Shown: positions 1 through 7,553 of the stretch, piece after piece | Layout of the letters: each line of letters opens with the position of its first letter | Position numbering within the stretch: position 1 is the first letter of the stretch | Source of the DNA: an uncultured Mollicutes bacterium | Lineage (GTDB): Bacteria; Bacillota_I; Bacilli_A; RFN20; CAG-826 | Direction: 5' to 3' | NCBI GenBank assembly: GCA_900545015.1 | Contig: UQXJ01000012.1 | Coordinates: 1-37,719 of the forward strand | Length of the DNA: 37,719 nucleotides | Notes under the pieces: generated by a model | The model's database searches: none | What the model was told of the DNA's origin: nothing | Seen by the model: only the letters and a program-made list of their open reading frames with translations | Program-made: the position numbers and the translations under genes

Positions 1-11
1 TTTCCCTGTAA

Positions 12-41
12 AAAACGGACTTTACTCAAAACGGACTTTAC
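12..41. repeat. two direct copies of a 14-base motif near the left edge
   Basis: The 14-mer AAAACGGACTTTAC occurs at 12-25 and again at 28-41, a period of 16 bases. The first copy is preceded by TGTA at 7-10. Repeated terminal motifs behind a TG dinucleotide are typical of some insertion-sequence ends such as the IS21 family, so this may be a mobile-element remnant or boundary. No transposase is present in the window, and the rest of 42-200 is AT-rich with nothing recognisable. Confidence 0.45.
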
Positions 42-202
42 ATTTACAATTGACCTATTTTATTTATATAAAGATAATCTTTTTCAAAGTAAATTGAAAA
101 TGCATATTTTTTATATAAACATTGCAGATTTTATTTTAACTTTAGAGACACTAAATTAATATTTTGTCCTCATTTTTAAAGCTTTGATAGGTTAACTTTC
201 CC

Positions 203-230
203 TTGAAAAATGTATATTCATTGATATACT
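203..230 (+). promoter_or_regulatory. sigma-A type promoter for the ferredoxin gene
   Basis: A -35 box TTGAAA (203-208) and a -10 box TATACT (225-230) are separated by 16 bases. The ribosome binding site AGGAGG follows at 237-242, which gives a very short leader. Confidence 0.6.
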
Positions 231-250
231 TTTGTTAGGAGGAAATGAAT

Positions 251-427
251 ATGGCAAAACCAGTTGTTGATAGTGAAACATGCATTGGCTGTGGTCTTTG
301 TGTCGGAAGCGTTCCATCAGCATTCGAATTTGATGACGAAGGAAAGGCAAAAGTCATCGGTGAATGTGAAGATGCTGAATTACAAGAAGCTATTGCAAAT
401 TGCCCAGTTGGCGCAATTTCTGAATAA
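251..427 (+). CDS. fer: small single-cluster [4Fe-4S] ferredoxin
   Basis: A 58-residue electron carrier. The cluster ligands are Cys11, Cys14 and Cys17 in the CxxCxxC motif plus Cys51 followed by proline, the pattern of Bacillus-type ferredoxins with one [4Fe-4S] centre. There is no signal peptide, so it is cytosolic. Two ATG codons lie in frame at 245 and 251. The AGGAGG at 237-242 is 8 bases from the second and only 2 from the first, so 251 is chosen. It stands alone between its own promoter and a strong terminator. Electron partners cannot be read from the context. Confidence 0.9.
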   Translation: MAKPVVDSETCIGCGLCVGSVPSAFEFDDEGKAKVIGECEDAELQEAIANCPVGAISE

Positions 428-445
428 TTTAAATAGAAATTAAAT

Positions 446-476
446 AAAAAGTTCTCGATATTCTCGAGAGCTTTTT
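446..476. terminator. bidirectional terminator between fer and ribU
   Basis: The arms AAAAAG-t-TCTCGA (446-458) and TCGAGA-g-CTTTTT (464-476) pair around a 5-base loop. The A-tract and T-tract on either side let the same hairpin end both converging transcripts. Confidence 0.85.
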
Positions 477-506
477 ATTTTGCTTTATTTTAAAGAAAAT
501 TATTTT

Positions 507-1124
507 TTAATACTTATAAATTTTTTCAAGTAAGAATCTTAATGGTTTATATGCAATTAAAGTTGCACCAATTACAATTGCATCTTTAATTAAGTTGAAT
601 GGTAATAATAATACTGCAATCCTTATATCGTAATCATTTTTAATATCCCAACCAAAAATTGATCCAAACATACCAGCGATTGTTCCATCTTCCATCCCAT
701 AAAGAGATTTATAGAAAGGGAAGATTGTGTATAAATTGATTACGGTTGTAAAAAATAAATTCGCTATTAGTCCTATTCCAATTCCAACTAGCGCACCTTT
801 AAATGTTCTGTGCTTTTGATAAATCCAACTTGCAGGAATAATAAGAGCTAACGAATACATTAAATCGCCAAGTTCACCAACGCAAAGTGTTGAAGTCATA
901 GGCAATTTAATCAAGGTTTTTAGAATTAATTCAAAAATTCCAAGTAATGGACCATACGCTAATGATGAAATTAAAATAGGAATGTCATCAAGATGTACAG
1001 ACATAAATCCTGGAGCAACAAAAGGCAATTGAAATTGTAACCCAGGTACGCAATATAAAATTGCGGCTAATCCACCAAATACGGCAGTTTGTGTAATGTA
1101 ATTAATTACAACACGTTTATTCAT
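507..1124 (-). CDS. ribU: riboflavin ECF transporter, substrate-binding S component
   Basis: A 205-residue, strongly hydrophobic protein with about five to six predicted membrane segments, the size and character of ECF-transporter S components. It binds riboflavin (vitamin B2) in the membrane and is driven by a shared energising module (EcfT with two ATPases) that is not encoded here. The assignment to riboflavin rests mainly on the FMN riboswitch directly upstream, together with the N-terminal segment with APGFMSVHLDDIP, which resembles RibU. The start is the ATG right after the switch hairpin. No riboflavin biosynthesis genes are nearby, so the cell may depend on uptake. Confidence 0.88.
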   Translation of the reverse strand: MNKRVVINYITQTAVFGGLAAILYCVPGLQFQLPFVAPGFMSVHLDDIPILISSLAYGPLLGIFELILKTLIKLPMTSTLCVGELGDLMYSLALIIPASWIYQKHRTFKGALVGIGIGLIANLFFTTVINLYTIFPFYKSLYGMEDGTIAGMFGSIFGWDIKNDYDIRIAVLLLPFNLIKDAIVIGATLIAYKPLRFLLEKIYKY

Positions 1125-1131
1125 AAAAAAA

Positions 1132-1275
1132 GGACCTCCAATACTTCAGGTCCAAAAAAGAAAATACTTCTTTCATCCAGACTATACTGTTGCCACTAGA
1201 ATTTCACTAGTTCTGATTTATCATCTTGCGGGGTTTACCGCCAATAAGGAATTTCACCTTTCCCTGAAGTTATCT
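1132..1275 (-). promoter_or_regulatory. FMN riboswitch (RFN element) with terminator hairpin enclosing the ribosome binding site
   Basis: On the minus strand, 1270-1166 carries the conserved FMN-aptamer blocks, including AGGGAAAGGTGAAATTCC, GGCGGTAAACCCCGC and AGTCTGGATGAAAGAAG. P1 is formed by ACTTC (1270-1266) and GAAGT (1170-1166). Downstream, GGACCT (1153-1148) pairs with AGGTCC (1137-1132), followed by seven T residues and the ribU ATG. The only Shine-Dalgarno sequence, GGAGG, lies inside this hairpin. An 8-base alternative helix pairs 1270-1263 with 1150-1143. FMN should favour P1 and hence the OFF hairpin. Confidence 0.95.
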
Positions 1276-1277
1276 TA

Positions 1278-1286
1278 ATGATAACA
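1278..1286 (-). promoter_or_regulatory. extended -10 promoter for the ribU riboswitch transcript
   Basis: Reading the minus strand, TG-T-TATCAT ends at 1278, which puts transcription start near 1271, at the 5' edge of the aptamer. No good -35 box is visible. The promoter lies just after the parB stop codon. Confidence 0.45.
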
Positions 1287-1296
1287 CTTCTAATTA

Positions 1297-2139
1297 TTAT
1301 TTAACATTCTTTGATAGGAAATTTTCTAATTTATCGATGATTTCTACAATATCGTAGTCATTATTGAACTTTATAAGTATTGTATTTTTGTCATTTCGTC
1401 TTATTGCATATTTTTTCTTAACAATAAAAGAATCTTTGCTTTTCATGTTATAGACAAGATCTTCTGTGTCTCTAACACTTAAATTATATTGATAAATTTT
1501 CTTTAAAACAGTTTTCATTTCTTTTTCGTTAAGTCTAGCAATTGCTCTAGCGTGTCCAAAACTTAATTTATTTGTTGAGACTTCATAAATTATTTCTTTA
1601 GGCATCTTTAATAGCGCAACATAATTTGAAATTTGGCTGGTTGATTCATGCAAAATTTCTGCAATATCTTTTTTCTTATAATGAAAACTTTTATTTAATT
1701 TTTCAATAATTAAAGCAAGTTCGATATGGTTGAAATTTTTATTTTCTCTTGAGTCGCAAAGCAAAATCAAAAGAACTTCTTCATCAGTATAATTTTTAAC
1801 AACAACAGGGATTTCTTGTTTGTTTAATTTTTTTGAAGCAATCCATCTTTTTCGACCAATTATTACTTCGTATTTACCTAAAGTTTTACTTTCTCTAACA
1901 ATTAATGGATTATAAAGACCATTTGTAATAATTGATTTTTCAATCGTTTCAATTGTTTCTTTATCAATTCGAGCTGTTTTAATAAATTTATTATCTATAA
2001 TTTCATCACACGATAAATATTTGATATTTTCTTTATGGTAATTTTTTTCGATATTAAAAATAACATCATCTTTAGAAAATATCTCAATTAATTCTTTGAG
2101 GCTTTTTTTAATTATTGGTTGCTTCTTTTCTTCTATCAT
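1297..2139 (-). CDS. parB: ParB/Spo0J-family chromosome partitioning protein
   Basis: About 280 residues. It contains a ParB N-terminal nuclease-like fold with NGLYNPLIVRE and the nucleotide-binding box as IIGRKRWIASK (usually GERRWRA), followed by a helix-turn-helix region (KKDIAEILHESTSQISNYVALL) and the GHARAIARL stretch typical of Spo0J. It should load on parS sites and act with ParA in origin segregation. The ATG at 2139 is preferred over an in-frame GTG at 2154, which has no ribosome binding site and would add five residues. The gene overlaps parA by about 30 bases. It is the last gene of the mnmG-rsmG-parA-parB unit, and no terminator is seen before the riboswitch. Confidence 0.93.
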   Translation of the reverse strand: MIEEKKQPIIKKSLKELIEIFSKDDVIFNIEKNYHKENIKYLSCDEIIDNKFIKTARIDKETIETIEKSIITNGLYNPLIVRESKTLGKYEVIIGRKRWIASKKLNKQEIPVVVKNYTDEEVLLILLCDSRENKNFNHIELALIIEKLNKSFHYKKKDIAEILHESTSQISNYVALLKMPKEIIYEVSTNKLSFGHARAIARLNEKEMKTVLKKIYQYNLSVRDTEDLVYNMKSKDSFIVKKKYAIRRNDKNTILIKFNNDYDIVEIIDKLENFLSKNVK

Positions 2140-2896
2140 TTTCCAAAATCTCACGAGCTAATTGCAAGTAGCTTTGTGAACCAATGCTTGTTGGCTTATA
2201 TTTTATTACAGGTACGCCTCTTGCACTTGCTTCACTTATTGAAATATTTCTTGGTATTTTTACGTTAAAAGTTAATTCTCTAAATAACCCTTTAACTTGA
2301 TCGACAACTTCTCTAGCAAGTCGTGCTCTATTTTCATACATTGTTAATAAAAATCCTTCGATTTCTAGTGATTTATTGTAATTAAGTTGAACTTTATTGA
2401 TTGTAGAAAGAACTTGTGCTAAACCTTCCATTGCAAAATATTCACATTGAACAGGAATAAGTGTTGCATTTGATGCGTTTAATGCATTTAAAGATAAAGT
2501 TCCTAAACTTGGAGGACAATCAATTAAAACATAATCATATTTTTTAGTAATATGAGAAATAGCCTTTTCAAGCACTGAAAAAGGTTGAATATTATGTGAA
2601 CTTAAATATGTATCAAGAGTTGATAATTTTAAATTTGAAGGAATAATATCTACATTTTTTATAACTTGAGTAGGAATAATTAATGAATCCATAATTTTAT
2701 TATTAACTAACCCATCATAAATTGTCTTTTCAATAAGAGTAATATCGATTCCAAATCCACGTGAACTATTTCCTTGAGCATCAAAATCAATTAAAAGAAC
2801 TTTCTTATTTAAGGTTGCTAAAGAGGCTGCTAAATTTATAGCAGTTGTCGTTTTTCCAACTCCACCTTTTTGATTAAATATTGATATAATTCTCAT
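2108..2896 (-). CDS. parA: ParA/Soj-family partitioning ATPase
   Basis: A 262-residue MinD/ParA-type ATPase. The deviant Walker A motif KGGVGKTT is at residues 10-17, and the hydrophobic DCPPSLG block (Walker B region) lies in the middle. It hydrolyses ATP and moves ParB-bound origin DNA over the nucleoid. Its place between rsmG and parB is the standard soj-spo0J arrangement of Firmicutes. Only two bases separate it from the rsmG stop codon, so translation is probably coupled. Length and motifs are normal. Confidence 0.96.
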   Translation of the reverse strand: MRIISIFNQKGGVGKTTTAINLAASLATLNKKVLLIDFDAQGNSSRGFGIDITLIEKTIYDGLVNNKIMDSLIIPTQVIKNVDIIPSNLKLSTLDTYLSSHNIQPFSVLEKAISHITKKYDYVLIDCPPSLGTLSLNALNASNATLIPVQCEYFAMEGLAQVLSTINKVQLNYNKSLEIEGFLLTMYENRARLAREVVDQVKGLFRELTFNVKIPRNISISEASARGVPVIKYKPTSIGSQSYLQLAREILENDRRKEATNN

Positions 2897-2898
2897 TT

Positions 2899-3594
2899 TT
2901 ATAATGCTTTCTTTTTTATTTTATTATATTCACGAGGATATTTCTCGCTCACTTTTCCATTTAAAATAACAAAAATGTTGTTTCTTGTTTCTTGAGTGCT
3001 AGGAAGAACGAAACTATCAACAAATTTAACTGATGAATTGAGTTCTTTTAATGCACTTTTCGCTTCATTAATTTCAACTTGATAATTTAAACCTTTATAA
3101 GCGATTAATTCTCCACCTTTTTTTAAAAAAGGCATCGATAATTCTAAAAGCATATTAAGTTGGCTAACTGCTCTGCTAACAACAAAATCAAAACTATTAC
3201 GTTTTAATTTAATATAGCTTTCTGCTCTATCGCAAACAACTTCCACATTATCAAGTTTTAATTGTTTTTTAACTTCAGTAAGGAAATTTGCTCTCTTATT
3301 TGTAGGTTCTAATAATACAAATTTTGCGTTTTTAAAATAAATTGCAAGTGGAATTCCTGGAAGACCAGCCCCACTTCCTAAATCTAAAATATATTTATCA
3401 TTTAAATCGATACTTTTTATAATCATTAATGAATCCAAAATGTTTTTAATAACGAAAGAATTTTCATCATCATTTCTTGTTAAATTGAACATTTTATTAG
3501 TTTCTAATGTTAAATGCATATAAGAATCTAATTGTTCAATTTGTTCGTCATTTAGATTCAAAAATTCAATATTTTTTAAATCCTCTATTCTCAT
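2899..3594 (-). CDS. rsmG: 16S rRNA (guanine-N7) methyltransferase RsmG
   Basis: A 231-residue SAM-dependent methyltransferase that modifies G527 (E. coli numbering) of 16S rRNA. The sequence shows the SAM-binding DLGSGAGLPGIPL motif, EPTNKRANFL, and the SRAVSQLNMLLE stretch followed by LKKGGELIAYKG, all characteristic of RsmG/GidB. The ATG overlaps the mnmG TGA stop in an ATGA arrangement and has no good ribosome binding site, so translational coupling to mnmG is likely. Confidence 0.95.
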   Translation of the reverse strand: MRIEDLKNIEFLNLNDEQIEQLDSYMHLTLETNKMFNLTRNDDENSFVIKNILDSLMIIKSIDLNDKYILDLGSGAGLPGIPLAIYFKNAKFVLLEPTNKRANFLTEVKKQLKLDNVEVVCDRAESYIKLKRNSFDFVVSRAVSQLNMLLELSMPFLKKGGELIAYKGLNYQVEINEAKSALKELNSSVKFVDSFVLPSTQETRNNIFVILNGKVSEKYPREYNKIKKKAL

Positions 3595-5468
3595 AATTTA
3601 TTGCTTTTTTTAAGTGATAGAACAAGAACAGAAATATCACTTGGATTTACACCACTTATTCTACTTGCTTGTCCTAAAGTATCAGGTTTAACAGCCTCAA
3701 GTTTTTGTCTTGCTTCAATTCGAAGACCATCCATTTCAAGGTAATTTAAATCTTTAGATAATTTAATATTTTCTAATTTTCTAAATTTATTAGCCTCTTT
3801 TCTTTCGCCTTCTATGTAGCCCTCATATTTTATCATGACTTCAAGCTCATATTCTCCTAAAAAATCGAGTTGATATTCTTCAGGAATATTAAGATATTCT
3901 TTTAATCTTGTGTAAGAAACGCCATTTCTTTTTAATATATCTTTAGCTTTAACGCCGCTTGAAAGTCTTTCATATCCAAGTTCAACAAGATAATCATTAA
4001 CTTTGCTTGTTTCACCAAAATATACTTCATTTAATATTTTTGATATTTCTTCGATAGTTTTCTTTTTATTTAAAAATCTTTGATATCTATCTTCATCAAT
4101 GAGTCCATATTTATGGCCAAATTCTGTTAATCTTAAATCTGCATTGTCACTTCTTAATAGCAATCTATATTCTGCACGACTACTTAATAATCTATAAGGT
4201 TCTTTTGTTCCTTTTGTAATAAGATCGTCAATCATGACGCCAATATAAGATTCATCTCTTTTTAATACGAAAGGTTCTTCACCTTTTATATATAAGCAAG
4301 CATTGATTCCAGCCATCAATCCAAGACCAGCTGCTTCTTCATATCCGCTTGTTCCACAAATTTGACCAGAAATAAATAATCCAGGCCATTTTTTAACCAT
4401 TAAATTAGATCCAAATTCGTCACTTTCTAGTGCATCATATTCAATTGCGTATGCATATTTAAGAATTTTTGCATTTTCTAATCCTGGAAGAGAATGAACC
4501 ATTAAATCTTGAACGTTTTCAGGCATACTTGTCGAGAAGCCTTGCAAATAAATTGAATTAGTATCATAACTTTCAGGTTCTAAGAATAATTGATGTCTTG
4601 GTTTATCACTAAAACGCACAATTTTATCTTCAATTGAAGGGCAGTACCTTGGTCCGATGCCTTTTACCATTCCGCCATACATTGCACTATCTAAAAGATG
4701 TTCTTTAATAATTTTATGAGTTTCAGGTGTTGTATAAATTAAATAGCAAGGAATTTGATCCTTAATTTTAATAAATGAATGAGTCTCATAGCTGAAAGCT
4801 TGATCTTCAACATTTCCGTATTGAATAACTGTTTTAGAATAATCAATTGACTCTCTCGCAATTCTTTGAGGTGTTCCAGTTTTTAATCTTTGAAGTTTTA
4901 TGCCCATTGAACGTAAGCTATCACTTAAACCAACAGAAGGCTTTTCTCCATCAGGTCCACCACTATATTTAGTGTGTCCACGTAAAATTTCACTATTCAT
5001 GTAAGTTCCTGTTGCAAGAACAACAGCCTTTGTGAAAATAGAACTACCATCCCCTAGCTTTACACCAGTAACTTTAGAATCATCATGTAAAATTTCTTTA
5101 ACTTCTCCTTCGATAACATCAAGATTTTTTTGAGAAAGTAAAACATCTCGCATGTGCTTTGGATATCTTTTTTTATCTGCTTGTGCTCTTAAGCATTGAA
5201 CACCAGGTCCTTTTTTTGTGTTAAGCATCTTCATTTGAAGATATTCTTGATCACAAACCCTACCCATTGCGCCTCCAAGAACATCAATTTCTCTAACAAC
5301 AATGCCTTTTGCACTTCCACCAATTGAAGGATTGCAAGGCATGTTTGCTGCCATCTTTATATTTAAAGTCACTAAAGCAGTAGCAAAACCCATTCTGCTA
5401 CTTGCTAGGCACGCTTCACAGCCTGCATGCCCACCACCAACAACAATAACATCGTATTCGTTTTTCAT
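3591..5468 (-). CDS. mnmG: tRNA uridine-34 carboxymethylaminomethyl-modifying enzyme, FAD subunit
   Basis: A 625-residue protein of full normal length. The FAD-binding GGGHAGCEA motif is at residues 11-19, and PCNPSIGGSAKG, TGTYMN and GLMAGINA are classic MnmG/GidA blocks. With MnmE it makes cmnm5U34 at the wobble base of tRNAs; mnmE is not in the window. It heads the mnmG-rsmG-parA-parB unit. No ribosome binding site precedes the ATG; instead a -10 box ends nine bases before it, suggesting an almost leaderless mRNA. Confidence 0.97.
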   Translation of the reverse strand: MKNEYDVIVVGGGHAGCEACLASSRMGFATALVTLNIKMAANMPCNPSIGGSAKGIVVREIDVLGGAMGRVCDQEYLQMKMLNTKKGPGVQCLRAQADKKRYPKHMRDVLLSQKNLDVIEGEVKEILHDDSKVTGVKLGDGSSIFTKAVVLATGTYMNSEILRGHTKYSGGPDGEKPSVGLSDSLRSMGIKLQRLKTGTPQRIARESIDYSKTVIQYGNVEDQAFSYETHSFIKIKDQIPCYLIYTTPETHKIIKEHLLDSAMYGGMVKGIGPRYCPSIEDKIVRFSDKPRHQLFLEPESYDTNSIYLQGFSTSMPENVQDLMVHSLPGLENAKILKYAYAIEYDALESDEFGSNLMVKKWPGLFISGQICGTSGYEEAAGLGLMAGINACLYIKGEEPFVLKRDESYIGVMIDDLITKGTKEPYRLLSSRAEYRLLLRSDNADLRLTEFGHKYGLIDEDRYQRFLNKKKTIEEISKILNEVYFGETSKVNDYLVELGYERLSSGVKAKDILKRNGVSYTRLKEYLNIPEEYQLDFLGEYELEVMIKYEGYIEGERKEANKFRKLENIKLSKDLNYLEMDGLRIEARQKLEAVKPDTLGQASRISGVNPSDISVLVLSLKKSNKL

Positions 5469-5477
5469 ATGTTGAAT

Positions 5478-5506
5478 ATTATATATTCTTCAACAAAGAC
5501 TAACAA
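5478..5506 (-). promoter_or_regulatory. sigma-A type promoter of the mnmG operon
   Basis: On the minus strand, TTGTTA (5506-5501) and TATAAT (5483-5478) are 17 bases apart. Only nine bases separate the -10 box from the mnmG ATG at 5468, so the predicted leader is 0-3 bases. The remaining stretch 5511-5683 is AT-rich with nothing else recognisable. Confidence 0.65.
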
Positions 5507-5683
5507 TCAATAAATGAAATAGAAAAATAAACTTTTTTGCTTTTCAAAGAAAAAATGTTTTCTTCAAAAATCTAAAAAATAAATCAAAGAATTATTACAA
5601 AATTTATTGTCTTTTTGTACTAAAAACCACGCAAAACTGAGCTATTTTTAAATACAAATCCCTTTTTAAACCTTTACGGAAAT

Positions 5684-5710
5684 GAAAAAGGAGCATCATT
5701 ATCCGATGCT
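5684..5710 (-). terminator. terminator of the suf operon
   Basis: On the minus strand AGCATC (5710-5705) pairs with GATGCT (5697-5692), followed by CC and five T residues. The sufB stop codon (5701-5699) lies in the loop, so the hairpin begins inside the coding region. Confidence 0.6.
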
Positions 5711-7102
5711 TCCTTCCATATCCATTTTTATTAATTGATTAAGCTCAACAGCATATTCCATTGGTAGTTCTTTAGAGAATGGTTCGATAAATCCCATGAT
5801 AATCATTTGCGTTGCATCCTTTTCAGAAATGCCTCTACTCATTAGATAGAATAATTGTTCTTCATCAATTTTAGAAACAGTTGCCTCATGTTCAAGATAG
5901 CTTGAATTGTTTCTACATTCATTCTTTGGAATTGTATCTGATTTAGAATATTTATCTAGAATTAATGTATCGCATTCGATGTGAGCTTTTGAATTTACAG
6001 CTTCTTTTTTAATTCTACAAGTTCCACGATAATTACTCACACCACCATTTTTAACAATTGATTTTGAAATAATTGAACTTGTTGTATTAGGTGCTTCATG
6101 AATCATTCTCGCACCTGCATCTTGATATTGGCCTTTACCAGCAACAGCAATTGAAATACAGATTCCCTTACTTCCTTCACCTTTTAAAATACAAGCTGGA
6201 TATTTCATATTTACTTGGCTGCCAATATTTCCATCAATCCATTCCATTACAGCATTTTCATAGCAAACCGCTCTTTTTGTAACAAGATTAACAATATTAT
6301 TCGACCAATTTTGCACAGTTGAATATCTGCATTTTGCATTTTTCATAATAATAATTTCTACAACTGCAGCATGTAAGCTTTCTTTACTATAAATTGGAGC
6401 TGTACATCCTTCAACATAATGTACATCACTACCTTCGTCACAAATAATTAAAGTTCTTTCAAATTGACCAGTCTTTTCGTTATTAATTCTAAAATATGAT
6501 TGTAAAGGCTTCTCAAGTTTTACGCCTTTTGGTACATAAATAAAACTTCCGCCGCTCCAAACAGCACTATTTAAAGCACTAAATTTGTTATCAGCTGAAT
6601 TTACAACCGTTCCAAAGAACTTTTTAACAAGATCAGGATACATTTGAAGCGCCATATCTGTAGAAAGAAAAATAACACCTTTTTCTTCTACTTCTTTAAG
6701 CATATTGTGATACACCATTTCACTTTCATATTGAGTTGCAGCACCACTTAAATATTTTTGTTCTTGTTCTGGAATGCCTAATTTTTTAAATGTATTTTTA
6801 ATTGTATCAGGGACTTCATTCCAACTATTTTTATCACCTTTAACATAACGTGAAAAATATGTATAACTATTAAAATCAAGATTAGTTACATCAGGTCCAA
6901 AATTAGGGAATGGCATTTTTACAAATTGTTTGTATGCTTTTAAACGATATTCAAGCATCCATTCAGGTTCATTTTTTGCTTTAGAAATTGCTCTTACAAC
7001 ATCTTCATTTAAGCCAACACCAGTTGAGTAAATACTATCAACATCATCTTTAAAATCGTATTTATATTCGGCATCTTTTTTAAAATCTATTTTATTTTCC
7101 AT
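5699..7102 (-). CDS. sufB: Fe-S cluster scaffold protein SufB
   Basis: A 467-residue protein of the SufB/SufD beta-helix family, full length for SufB. It shows the conserved block IICDEGSDVHYVEGCTAP, the AVVEIIIMKNAKCRYSTVQNWS region, and the C-terminal LFYLMSRGISEKDATQMIIMGFI motif. With SufC and SufD it forms the SufBC2D complex on which [4Fe-4S] clusters are built in the cytosol. It is last in the operon. The start overlaps the sufU end, with GGAGA placed within sufU, so the two are coupled. Confidence 0.96.
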   Translation of the reverse strand: MENKIDFKKDAEYKYDFKDDVDSIYSTGVGLNEDVVRAISKAKNEPEWMLEYRLKAYKQFVKMPFPNFGPDVTNLDFNSYTYFSRYVKGDKNSWNEVPDTIKNTFKKLGIPEQEQKYLSGAATQYESEMVYHNMLKEVEEKGVIFLSTDMALQMYPDLVKKFFGTVVNSADNKFSALNSAVWSGGSFIYVPKGVKLEKPLQSYFRINNEKTGQFERTLIICDEGSDVHYVEGCTAPIYSKESLHAAVVEIIIMKNAKCRYSTVQNWSNNIVNLVTKRAVCYENAVMEWIDGNIGSQVNMKYPACILKGEGSKGICISIAVAGKGQYQDAGARMIHEAPNTTSSIISKSIVKNGGVSNYRGTCRIKKEAVNSKAHIECDTLILDKYSKSDTIPKNECRNNSSYLEHEATVSKIDEEQLFYLMSRGISEKDATQMIIMGFIEPFSKELPMEYAVELNQLIKMDMEGSIG

Positions 7103-7553
7103 TGTCTTTCTCCGATTTTAAATCCTTATTGATAATTTCTTCACAACCATTAAAGCCAAGTGTTGCGCATTTAATACGAGCTGCTTGTTTATGAGTATTA
7201 ACAAAGGCTAAAAGCTCTTCAAGAACGCTTTCATCAAAAGGCTTTTCATAAATCATATTTTTATATTGTTCAATGATATAAAGTGCTTCTTTAAAAGACT
7301 TATTTTTAATCATTTCACATAAAATATCTGTTGATGAAGTCGAAATAGTGCACGCAACACCATAAAAACAAGCATCAACAATTTTATCGCCATCAATTTT
7401 TAAATAAATTGTGATGTCATCAATGCAGGAGTCACTGTCCATTCTAATAGTTTGATATTCTTCTTTATTTTCAGGCTCTCTTTTATTTAATGGATTTGAA
7501 TAATGATCCATTATAATTTCCCTACTCATTGTAGGATCAATTGAAATAGGCAT
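7092..7553 (-). CDS. sufU: sulfur-relay / scaffold protein SufU
   Basis: A 153-residue IscU-like protein that accepts persulfide sulfur from SufS in Gram-positive SUF systems. Three cysteines match the zinc ligands of Bacillus SufU: one in DSCIDD (where relatives have NPTCGD; the Asp two residues later is kept), one in GVACTIS (usually GCSIS) and one in ARIKCATL. The glycines around the first two sites are lost, which is unusual, but the metal ligands look intact. GGAGG lies inside the end of sufS, ten bases before the ATG. Confidence 0.93.
   Translation of the reverse strand: MPISIDPTMSREIIMDHYSNPLNKREPENKEEYQTIRMDSDSCIDDITIYLKIDGDKIVDACFYGVACTISTSSTDILCEMIKNKSFKEALYIIEQYKNMIYEKPFDESVLEELLAFVNTHKQAARIKCATLGFNGCEEIINKDLKSEKDNGK

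Noticed and set aside
1..240. Possible origin of replication next to the mnmG-parB region
   Set aside because: No DnaA-box clusters (TTATCCACA-like) were seen here or at 5469-5698, and dnaA, rpmH and rnpA are absent.
1141..1275. Second copy of an independent attenuator before ribU
   Set aside because: All the paired elements are accounted for by the FMN aptamer and its single hairpin.
1297..5468. parS site (TGTTTCACGTGAAACA) inside or near parA/parB
   Set aside because: Reading both strands I found no match or near-match.
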